Below are positions 11,401 through 20,190 of a stretch of 64,000 nt of DNA, in pieces. The stretch is from Nannochloris sp. 'desiccata' (Eukaryota > Chlorophyta > Trebouxiophyceae > Chlorellales > Chlorellaceae). The position numbers were made by a program, and so were the translations under genes. The stretch lies in NCBI GenBank assembly GCA_019044685.2, contig JAGTXX020000009.1, positions 124,001 to 188,000 of the forward strand. Reading direction: 5' to 3'. The notes beneath the pieces were generated by a model. It had not been told where the DNA came from, ran no database searches, and saw only the letters and a list, made by a program, of their open reading frames with translations. The first letter of the stretch is position 1, and each line of letters opens with the position of its first letter.

Positions 11401-14400
11401 CTTTGTGAACGAGATATTCGATGCAGTAAATTACACAGTCATTCTGGTCGATGCAAACTCTCAGAAGATCCAATAGCTGCATTGCGTGAAGCAGAATCTG
11501 CCGCAGCAGCTGCTGCAGGTGCAGGTGGAGGTACTGCTGCTGCTGGTGCTGGTGTTGCAAGAGGATCTGGGGCAGGAGATGGTCAGCAAAAGAGGAGAGG
11601 AAGGTTACCAGGACGACCTCCAGGTAGTGGCAGCGGCGGTTCTGCTGGTGCTACTAATCAACGAGGAACTAAGAAGAAACCTATTTGTATGTGTGGCCAT
11701 CCAGTTAATGCTACCCGACCTGATCCAAGCGGCCCTTACGTCTACTCGTGCACCACGTGTGGCTTCTATTGGGAAACGAGAACGGCTCCTGTCACTACTC
11801 CAGCTCGAAATACTACTGCCAATATCGCCTCCCCAACTCGCCCTGCTGCTAATAATAACACCACCCCTGCTGCTGCTGCCGCTGCTGCTGCGAATGCAAA
11901 CGCTCTTACTACTGTGAATAACCGGGGTCAAGCTCGTATTCCTGACGACTTTGATGATGATGACGAAGCTACGTTAGATGATGATGATGACGATACAGAC
12001 GAGGATACTATCACTGAAAGTGCTGCAGACGATGTAGATGAAGAAGATGAGTACCTTGCAGGTCGTTTCACAAGAGGCGGTGATGGTGATGGTCGTGGTT
12101 GTGGCAATGACTCTGGTCGTAATAGTGCTAGGGCAGCTCGCCGTCGTCGTCCTTCATCTAGATTAGATACAGATCTCTTTGATATGGATTTATCAGCGTT
12201 TTATAAAGCGAGAAAAGTCGATGGTGTTGCTGGTGCTGATGGTCATGCTGCTTCGGGAAGTGGCGACGGGAGCCTCATGGGCAAGATGGATAAAAAGTCT
12301 GCTGGTAGTACACATCATCAACCTCCGCCTGGCGTTGGGCACCCATCACCTGGTAGTGGTCGTGCTGGGACTACTACACAAGATCGTGGATCCCTACCTT
12401 CACCTGCAGGTCGTCCAAAGTCCCAGCAGCGCGAGCAGCAACAGCAGCCAAGGGTGCCACTGCAGTTTGCAGGAAAGCCTGACTCCGCTGCTGCTGCTCC
12501 GGCAGCAGTTGGTACAGCACCTGTGTCTTCAACTCCACCTAGTGCAGTCCTTCCTCTTGAGAAAAGTGCAAATGTGGCAGTGTCTCCTTCTTTAAGAGGC
12601 TCTGAAGGACTGCCTTCAAGTTCACCGACCCGACACGGCGGTGGGCGGCATCCTCCTCTCGGCCCTCGTGGCTGCTGGAGAAGTGAACTCTGCACCAAAG
12701 AATATGGGCATAGAGGATCGTGCAGAGGGGAACAAGGGCTTGCAACGAGAAAATCTGTTGCGATTCCTGTTGTTGCTGAGGAAGAGCAGGGAGGTGATGG
12801 TGGAGCAGCAGTTGCGGAGGATGTGCCTGCTGTGCCTGCTGCGGCTCAAGCTGTAGAGATTCAATGGCAAGCTCAAGAAATCTTAGAACCAGGTATGCAT
12901 ATCTTCAATATTTGTAGTTTTCGAATAGTAAAAAAAATAATTCTCTTTAACTTATGCCCTCCTCCTGCTCCTTTATTTTTTATCTTTTCTGCAGATGGCG
13001 GTTCCAAGTTCAAGTTCAAGAAGAGCAGAGGGAAAGGTCGGCCCTCTAAAAAGCACCAGCTGTCCGTTGGAAGCCCTGATGAAGCTCCAGGTAGCAGTGG
13101 GCATCAATCAGATGCTCCTACGCCTGTCCTTGTCGGTGGTCGTACCGCCACTGCAGCAACAGCAGCAGCAGCAGCAGTTGTAGAGCCGGTGATGGAGCCA
13201 GCCGCCGTCGCCGCTGCTGAGGAAGCAGCTGTTGCAGCTGCTGTTCCTGTGTCTTCAAGTGGTCCTGGCCGTGGAAAAGTCCGTGGTAGGAAGAAAGGCA
13301 GAGATCAGGGAGCGAGAACAACAACGGCAGCTTCTGATCCACCTGCTGAACCTACTCCACCACCACTGCCAGCGCCAGCAATAACAGTGACAACGGCACC
13401 AGCGCAGGTACCAGCACCGGCAGTAAGAGCTGTGCATGTACCTGAGCAGGCAGTATCTCCCCCTGATAATACACCACCCGTAGCACATGAAGATGATTGT
13501 TCCACAAGTTCTAGTAGTGAAGAAGAGCCTAGTGAGGAGATTGTGCCTCTTGTTCAATGGGGAACCCGAAGACGTCGTACTGGGTTGGCACAGGAACTGG
13601 CTGCTGCTGCTGCTGCAAAAGCTGCCGCTGCCGCCGCTGCGGAAGGTAAAGAAGACGAAGATGAGGAGGAGGAAGAAGAATCAGAGCATCTTGTTTGCAA
13701 GAAGAAAGCATTCTGCGGACTTGCTCCTGGTCATAAAGCCAACTGCCGTAGAGTAAAACTCAATATCAAAGGCAGTGGTGCACGCGGTGGTCGTGGAGGT
13801 GATTTTGTTTCTCCCTACTCTATGCCTTACACCACTGCTGGAGATGATGCCACTACGAATACTACTACAACCAGCAGTGATCCTTCTGCAGATCCTCCTG
13901 CCGCTCGTGTTTCCGCCCCACCAGCCAGGAAGCCAGCAGGCACTACTCCTTTCAAAAAGCGCAAGCTTGCTGCTCTGGCACATGCTGTAACTACTGCTGC
14001 TGTTCGTGGTGAGCTCTCAGACGAAGATATCGATGGCTTTCGGAGTTCTGATTATGACGCTGAGAAAGCAATTAATGTTCTTGGCGACGCCAAGAGGCAG
14101 GCTCGTTCTCGTCCGAGATCTGACGCTAGTAAAAGTAAAGAAAAAGGTGCGAGAAGAGCTGCTGCTGATGATGTTGCTGTTATTGATAGCGGCAGTGATG
14201 AGGAAATAGCAGAAGAAGATGGTTTGTGCAAAAAGCATCAATATTGCGTTAATAAACCCGGTCATCCTGGCCGTTGCAAGATTCGTACCCCTCCAGATGT
14301 GGTTGCCGCCGAGGCTGCTGCAGCTGCAGAAGCAGCGGCGGTCGCTGCTGCGGCAGATGCGGAAGAAGAGGAAGAGGAGAAATTGAAAGCATCAAAGCAG

Positions 14401-16842
14401 GGTAGTAAACAAAAATCTAGAGCAGCACGGCATGAGAAAAAGAGGCAACGTGTGAACCCTGTATACAAGGAGGACAGCGATGTAGGAGACGCAGAAGAAG
14501 AAGATGCCGATGAGCCAATTATCAGTGCATCTGAAGCTGAAGAGGAGAAGGAAGAAGAGGAGGAGAAGGTTTTTCTACCGGCAAGCCTGGAAGTAAAACA
14601 GAAAGGCGCAGCAGGAGAGCAGCACGTAGTCAATGGTGATGTTGCTCAAGATGAACTTGTTGACGAATTTGACTTACTTTCTCGTAATATCCACCCTGTT
14701 CCTGATGAACTACGATGCTCTAGAGATCCTAATTGCTTGAATAGAAAGAACCATTTTGGTCGGTGTCGGTTGATTCCAAGAAGAGCAAAAGGTCAAAGAG
14801 AATATCGACGGAGGAACAAAAACGTCGGTGCGAGTGGCAATGGTGCTGATAAGGGTGACGGTGCTGTTTTAGGGAAGAAAAGGCCTCTTAGCGATGAGAA
14901 TAAAACCATCGTTGACAAAGATAAACAAGAAGAGGAAGAGGTGCTAAGTGACAAGAAGAGACCTTCCAAGAAGGCTAAAGCGCAGCAACCTACATCTACC
15001 AGCCCTGCTGATCCTAGACTCAAGCCTGCTTCTGCAGCATCTCCTCCTACTAAGATTCGATTGGTACAGCGTCCTTCTGCACCAGCTAGTGGTGCAGCAG
15101 CTGCAGTGGTAGCTGCACCGCCGTCCGCAAATGGCAACGTCAAGCCTGTTGAAAAGAGCAGCGCTGAGCCTGTTTCTGCTGCAAAGAAGAAGAAAGTGCA
15201 GAAGAAAGAGAAGAAGAATGAGCTTACTTCAGCTGGTATCGTTGCCTACTGTGACACAGAGGACAATGTTGGAGAACAAGTACAAGAAGAACAAGAAGAA
15301 GAAGAAGGACAATATGCCAGTGCAGAGGCTATTGTAGAGGGAAACAAAGGGCATGAGCAATGCATGAATAACGACCAATGTATTAGACCTAATGGCCATA
15401 TTGGATGGTGTAAAGTCAATCTCACTGATCCTTCTATCGGCACTGCTGCTAACGGTGCTGCTGCTGCTGCTGGGGGTCTGACTGCTCCAGTCAATAGCGA
15501 TGTGACGCCATCTGAAGTAAGAAAGAAGAAACAGCGTAAAATAACCAGCAGAGGGCAATCAAACACGCTTGATCCGTCATCTGCTGAAACTGATCCTGGT
15601 TTTTCTCATCAAAAGCGACCACAACAACCGTCAAAACAACAACCGTCAAGACAGCAGCAGCCAAGTGGCTCTTCTCTTCCCCCTCTCCCCCCCATCCGCA
15701 CCAAGGACAACACGAATAACAACCGTCCTTCTCTTGGTGGCACCGACAGCATCGAAGACGCATGTTTCTCTAAAGCCCCCGCTAAAAGAGAGCGCAAACC
15801 TCTTCCTCAACTAACACCCCGTGGCTTGGCTCTCTACAAAGAAGCATGTCGCCGAGGTCCCAATACGAATGACCCAACCCGTCCTACCCGTTCTGCCTCG
15901 CAATTACACCGAATAGATTTACCAGCAAGTGATGCTTGCCAGAGCGCTCTTCGTGGTGAATGGGATCCATCAATTGGTGACCCTAAACCATCTACCCCGT
16001 CTACGGGCCCTGTCGCTCATCGCTCTCACCCAAATCAGTTTCTTAACGCTGAATTTGTTGCTCTCGTTGGAGATATGTTCGAATCTCAAGGTCATTGTGC
16101 ACGTAGTGTCCCTCTCCGCCAATATAATGCAGTAAAAGAAGCCTACTTGCGGCAGTTTGAGATGACAAGTGCCTTCCCTCCTCAACCGGGCCCGAGGAGT
16201 AGTACCATGGTGGCCTTTGGCTTAAAGAACGCAGCCGCGCTTGTCAATAGCATCTCTGGTCGTATGAGCTGTTCAAGTTCCACAAAGGAACCTACCTGGA
16301 TGGATATCACTGCTGTCAATGGAGAGATGGTGGTGCGTAGAGAAGCTTCAGAAATACATGGCTATGGTCTCGTGGCGAGAGAAAAGATCGATGCAGGGAG
16401 TTTTATCACAGAGCTCGTTGGTGAAGTCGTCACTGCCCAAGAAGCTGCTCGTCGGTTGATTACATACGAAAGTGAGCCTTTAGGTAATATTACAGACATC
16501 TATCAACGGTACAATGATGATGCAGCAACAGTTGAAAGATTGAAATCACATCCCCCAGGTGATACCTATATGTTTCGACTTGATGGTGCGTGGGTGATTG
16601 ATGCGACTGTTGCTGGCAGTGTAGCTCGGTTTGTAAACCATGCATGTGAAGCGAATGCTGAAGCCAGGGTTATTAAAGGGATTGGTGATCGCAGACATGT
16701 TATCTTCTTTGCCCTGAGAGAAATTGCCAGCGGCGAAGAGGTGTGCATTGATTATGGACTGGTACAGATGGCTGGAAATCCGGAAATGAAGTGCAATTGT
16801 GGATCTACATATTGCTGTGGAAGGATAGATAGACCTAGATAG
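8431..16842 (+). CDS. Giant polyQ SET-domain (histone-lysine methyltransferase-like) protein with six C-x5-C-x5-H-x3-C motifs
   Basis: Predicted chromatin regulator. Exons 8431-9954, 10129-12892 and 12995-16842 give about 2,711 residues; the first donor is uncertain (GTAGGT at 9955 chosen, GTATTA at 9970 also fits phase 0). The C-terminus is a complete SET domain from about residue 2542: SEIHGYGLVAREKIDAGSFI, GDTYMFRLDGAWVIDATV, the cofactor motif RFVNHACEANAEA, GEEVCIDYG, and a post-SET cysteine cluster CNCGSTYCCGRI, resembling the SET1/trithorax type. Upstream are long Gln, Ala and acidic low-complexity stretches, a CxCG...CxxCGFYW zinc-finger-like segment at about 1028-1058 (GRF-finger-like), and six copies of a C-x5-C-x5-H-x3-C motif at about residues 934, 1357, 1664, 1841, 2004 and 2219. 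No PHD, PWWP or pre-SET domain is seen. Probably nuclear; target lysine not deducible. Confidence 0.85.
9237..9388 (+). repeat. Imperfect tandem KPKQQQ-type codon repeat
   Basis: A run of about 50 codons made almost only of Gln, Lys and Pro in a short repeating pattern (KPKQQQQ units with variation). The antisense strand of this stretch gives open Leu/Cys-rich frames that are composition artefacts. Confidence 0.9.
10591..10632 (+). repeat. PolyQ (CAG/CAA) tract
   Basis: Fourteen glutamine codons in a row with mixed CAG and CAA within the SET-domain gene; a second shorter Gln run lies at about 10788-10815. Mixed codons suggest selection for the amino acid or an old repeat rather than a fresh pure expansion. 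Confidence 0.85.
11404..11454 (+). other. C-x5-C-x5-H-x3-C motif, copy 1 (SET protein)
   Basis: Reads CERDIRCSKLHSHSGRC. First of six copies in the SET-domain protein, all 17 residues long with identical cysteine and histidine spacing; likely a small metal-binding element. Confidence 0.8.
12673..12723 (+). other. C-x5-C-x5-H-x3-C motif, copy 2
   Basis: Reads CWRSELCTKEYGHRGSC. Followed by low-complexity Ala/Glu sequence and then the 102-base intron. Confidence 0.8.
12893..12994 (+). other. Intron of 102 bases lacking in-frame stops (SET gene)
   Basis: Donor AG/GTATGC and acceptor TTTTCTGCAG flank an AT-rich, pyrimidine-rich segment. Its length is a multiple of three and it has no stop codon in frame, so the open frame simply runs through it. 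Translated it gives a hydrophobic stretch (IFNICSFRIVKKIILFNLC) quite unlike the surrounding protein, so it is called an intron, with retention possible. Confidence 0.8.
13696..13746 (+). other. C-x5-C-x5-H-x3-C motif, copy 3
   Basis: Reads CKKKAFCGLAPGHKANC. Directly preceded by an acidic run of Glu and Asp. Confidence 0.8.
14227..14277 (+). other. C-x5-C-x5-H-x3-C motif, copy 4
   Basis: Reads CKKHQYCVNKPGHPGRC, again right after an acidic stretch (GSDEEIAEEDGL). Confidence 0.8.
14716..14766 (+). other. C-x5-C-x5-H-x3-C motif, copy 5
   Basis: Reads CSRDPNCLNRKNHFGRC, followed by a basic segment. Confidence 0.8.
15361..15411 (+). other. C-x5-C-x5-H-x3-C motif, copy 6
   Basis: Reads CMNNDQCIRPNGHIGWC. 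Last copy before the SET domain, which begins about 320 residues later. Confidence 0.8.
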
Positions 16843-17211
16843 ATTGATTAGTTTGGTGATTTGTTACGTAATATATTAACTTCCTAGAGACTTGTTCTTT
16901 GAAGACCCCCCTCCCCCCCCCCCCCCCCCCCCCCCCCCCCCGCCCCCGCCGCGCGCCCCCTTTTTTTCTTCTTTTTATTTATATATTTAACTCTGTCCTA
17001 CTGTAGATATAGTATCTATAGTCACTTTGACCATATCATACAAAGCCCCATTAAGTATTCAATAGTGTATAATGTATCCATGACAACCGTGTCTTCTATA
17101 TAATTTTATCACTTGACCATTACGTAACAGCATCTATAAACACAAAACAAGTGTCAGACAACAATTATTATATGATCGCTCGAGAAGAACCTTTTTGTAA
17201 TTTATTTTGAA
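16843..17211. other. Intergenic region between convergent genes, with a poly-C tract
   Basis: Separates the SET-domain gene (plus) from the zinc-ribbon gene (minus). Contains the long C run described separately and AT-rich 3' sequence; no gene is seen. Confidence 0.6.
16906..16960. repeat. Poly-C homopolymer tract
   Basis: Nearly pure C over about 55 bases, broken by one T near the start and a few G near the end, and followed by a T-rich stretch. It lies about 65 bases past the SET-domain stop codon. The minus strand is G-rich enough for quadruplex structure. Its true length is probably not reliable in any assembly. Confidence 0.95.
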
Positions 17212-17838
17212 TTAAGAGAAAAAGGTGCGAGTTTTTAAAAGCCTATCTGCCAACTCAACATTGATTCTTGGCGACCATTTCATTTCACGCAATCTCTGCA
17301 CTTCATGTGCCAAGGCAGCATCAGTATCGCTCATAGCAGTCGTAGAGCGAAACACCTGCCTGGCAGAAACGACGAGACAAGGGCGGCAAAGGAGATCTGC
17401 CTCAGAACGACGCTTTGCAGTATCTACGAAGAACTCGGCATGGCGAGTAATAGGATTTCCACACCGGGTGCACACCTCACCCAATATAGTATATGTAGCA
17501 GGGGGCTCAGAAGAGTAAATAGATGCAGAGGCGGTGGCACGTCGGGGAGTGAAAAAATAGTCTTGCAGTGTGATATTTCGCACATTACGTTCCCCGTAGT
17601 AGTTAAATAAGGCTAGTGCTTGGTCAAAATCAGGAAAATCAATGGCATGCATAGCTTCATTCCTCTTGAGGAGCATATCTTTAAAATTAGGAAAAGCAGG
17701 GGAGGGGATGACAGAGTTGGATGAGTTGAAAAATAATTACGAATACCTACCCATGTTCTGAGTCTTACCGTTTTCCCAGTCGTCAAATAGTTTTCTAACT
17801 GTATTTAGCTCCCTGTCAATGTCCTCGTGCAAGCTCAT
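17212..17838 (-). CDS. Small conserved-looking protein with a CxxC...CxxC zinc ribbon, function unknown
   Basis: Not recognised. The first exon starts at ATG 17838 (MSLHEDIDRELNTVRKLFDD), the second is 17212-17678. Two donors fit: GTAAGA after 17769 gives 178 residues, GTAGGT after 17751 gives 184 residues; both are phase 1, so both keep the frame. The body has a probable zinc ribbon, CTRCGNPITRHAEFF then LLCRPC about 25 residues on, preceded by DFDQALALFNYYGERN and followed by a helical, charged C-terminus. No membrane segment or targeting signal. The two cysteine pairs and the compact size suggest an adaptor or nucleic-acid-associated protein, but nothing further can be claimed. Divergent with the HMG-box gene (306-base spacer). 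Confidence 0.7.
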
Positions 17839-18144
17839 TGCTACAGAAAAAAAAACAAAAGTTCGTCCAAGACCACAAATTTCCGAAATAAAAATAACTG
17901 CGAGTTTACCCTTGGCAGACCTCTATGCCCCTTTCTGGTTAGGATAAATATGTATACAAGATGATAAAACTGAAATAAAATTAATAAATATCACATGTGT
18001 GCGCTCCCAGACCGAAATGGCACCCCAGCAGCAATCTCGGTCCAACTCTCAAGAAGCACCCTTCTGAAATTCAATTTAAAAGATTTAATTCTAATTTGTA
18101 GACCCTAATTTACACCATTATTAATTCTGAATATAAACAAAACC
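17839..18144. promoter_or_regulatory. Divergent intergenic region between the zinc-ribbon gene and the HMG-box gene
   Basis: 306 AT-rich bases containing both start regions. No distinct box or gene is recognisable. Confidence 0.4.
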
Positions 18145-19923
18145 ATGGGACAGACTCTATCTGCACCAAGTCTCGCAGCCGAGGCTGACGGCTGGCCCGC
18201 TCCTGCCCTTGAAGACAGCACCCTTCCTTCGCATTTACCGCCTTACAACACAGCGATACTTGACACAGGGAATGTTTCAGAAGATGGAACATGTACATGG
18301 CATGTTCAAGGCGGTCATCTGCGGTTCCCTATCCCCCCAGGCTTTAAAGCAAGTTGCGAAATGTTTGGCCAAAAAATCCACCTTTCTGTAGAACCAAACT
18401 CCAATTTCAAATTACAAACAGAAACTGGAGACGTCTACGAGGGTGCGACGCCCACTGCACCCTTTGCCAAGTGGTGCTTGTCACTTAGCCGACTGGAAAT
18501 TCCAAACGGCCTCGAAGCTTTTGGCTTCACAAACACACAGGTGCAAGCTATTTTACGACAAATTGCTGCACGAACAGGGAAAGTAGACACTCTTGTAGCA
18601 CATTTAGAGCCAGGAACAGCTGTTGGAGCTTGGGCTAGGCAAGACACCACTGGCACCCCTGCTACCCCTACGAGCGGAGGAGTTGGAACAACAGCAAATA
18701 AATCAATGTCGACACCCCCTCTAGTAGAAAAAATCCAACGCGAAGCGCAGCGTATAGCTAACACACAACGTGCTCCAAGTCTGACACCTTCGTTACACAA
18801 CTGGCTGAGCGTAGGAGCTCCAGAAGTAACTACAAAATCTCCTCCGAGAGCTCCCAAACGCCCAGCCACTCAACCCCCTTTACTCCCTAATCTTCCTTCT
18901 AGTGAAGCTATAACCGCAACCCCTACTCTTACTCCCGTGGCATCTACCCCTTTTAGTTCTTTTCAAGCACAATACCAGCAAACTGGTGGTCTCCCTCCTC
19001 GCCCCTCTTCCCGCGCACCTTCCTCGTTTGCGCCTGTCCCCCTCGCCCCTGAAGCTCACGCTGCTGTGTTGGTTAAAAGACCAGCTTCTCGTTCTCGCAG
19101 TGGAGCTATGAGCTCTGGTCGTGGTTGGACTGCGTTCACCGCCTTTGGTCTGCAAACTCGTGATGCAATTCGCGAAGCCAACCCTTATGCATCAGCGACT
19201 GAGGTTGAAAAAATGGTAGGAAGGCAATGGGCTAGTCTGACTGCAGAAGGAAAACAACACTACGCAGACGTTGCTGCAGAAGTGCGTCGGTCTTCGCAAG
19301 GGAATTTGGGTGCAATGGGCTCTGGAGAGCTACGCACTGAAATGAATGCAGCTGGATTTGGTGCTGAACAAAATTTCCAACACAATCAACACCAAAACGC
19401 GGTGCTTTTACTTGCTCGCACGAAAAGTGATGCTGCAAGTGCTGAAGAAAGGCAGCTCCGTCCTTCTCGAAGACCGAAAATTTACGGCCCTGAGTATGAT
19501 ACAAGTGACGCTCCTTTACCTGGCAGAAAAGGGTCTGTTTGGGAATCTGAAATAGACAGAGTATATACAGATATTTTAGCTATGGAGGAATCTGAGCGTG
19601 TTGCTGCAGAACGCGCTGCTGCAAAGGCAGTGAAAGACGCCAAAGCAGCGCAGAGAAAAGGAGCGAAAAAGGTAAAAGAAGCCGAAGTAGAAGCTGATGT
19701 GCTTGGAGTCTTGGCAGATATGAGGGCAGAGGTGTTGGCTTCAGAAAGCAAAGAGAGTGATGGTGAGAGAACTGGTGGTGGTGATCAACTGGAGGAGATT
19801 GACGAAGGTGCTGCGAGTGAAAAGATGATGATCAAGACTGCAATTACACATGGGCAGAACGGACAAGAAGCGCTGAGTGCTCATCCTGCTGGCGAACATC
19901 ATTTAGTACAAGAAGAACAATAA
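18145..19923 (+). CDS. HMG-box-like protein with an N-myristoylation-type start
   Basis: Single exon, 592 residues, start codon in a good context (ACCATGGGAC). The N-terminus MGQTLSAPS has Gly2 and Ser6 positions that fit an N-myristoylation signal. Residues ~30-120 form a globular, beta-looking segment with no family I recognise (TWHVQGGHLRFPIPPGFK). A Pro/Thr/Ser-rich linker follows. Residues ~325-370 resemble an HMG box: GWTAFTAFGLQTRDAIREAN, then VEKMVGRQWASLTAEGKQHY, with the aromatic and Trp positions expected for the fold. The C-terminal third is Lys/Ala/Glu-rich and probably coiled coil (KAVKDAKAAQRKGAKKVKEAE). A lipid-anchored HMG-type protein would be unusual; the myristoylation reading is inference only. 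Confidence 0.7.
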   Translation: MGQTLSAPSLAAEADGWPAPALEDSTLPSHLPPYNTAILDTGNVSEDGTCTWHVQGGHLRFPIPPGFKASCEMFGQKIHLSVEPNSNFKLQTETGDVYEGATPTAPFAKWCLSLSRLEIPNGLEAFGFTNTQVQAILRQIAARTGKVDTLVAHLEPGTAVGAWARQDTTGTPATPTSGGVGTTANKSMSTPPLVEKIQREAQRIANTQRAPSLTPSLHNWLSVGAPEVTTKSPPRAPKRPATQPPLLPNLPSSEAITATPTLTPVASTPFSSFQAQYQQTGGLPPRPSSRAPSSFAPVPLAPEAHAAVLVKRPASRSRSGAMSSGRGWTAFTAFGLQTRDAIREANPYASATEVEKMVGRQWASLTAEGKQHYADVAAEVRRSSQGNLGAMGSGELRTEMNAAGFGAEQNFQHNQHQNAVLLLARTKSDAASAEERQLRPSRRPKIYGPEYDTSDAPLPGRKGSVWESEIDRVYTDILAMEESERVAAERAAAKAVKDAKAAQRKGAKKVKEAEVEADVLGVLADMRAEVLASESKESDGERTGGGDQLEEIDEGAASEKMMIKTAITHGQNGQEALSAHPAGEHHLVQEEQ

Positions 19924-20190
19924 AAGAGCCCTCTACAGGTTTTTTGTTTTGTTTTGATTTCCGTTTTGCTTTTCTTTGTCTGTACTGGCATATCTATTTG
20001 TACAAATACAGCTGCATTTGATTGGAGTTTCCTTCTAAATTTTTATTGCATGGTGAACTAGATCTCTTTGTAATAATGTTTTGGTTTTGGTCAGCTCTAG
20101 AGGAAACCAATGAGCAGCTACACGACAGTTTGGGACCCCACTTCTTCAACATATTTTACTTTAATTTCTGCATTGTTTAATTCTTCGGCC

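Noticed and set aside
10213..16842. Treating the SET-domain frame and the upstream polyQ frame as two genes
   Set aside because: The upstream frame has no polyadenylation motif before the next exon, a phase-0 donor/acceptor pair joins them, and both share the same Gln-rich character.
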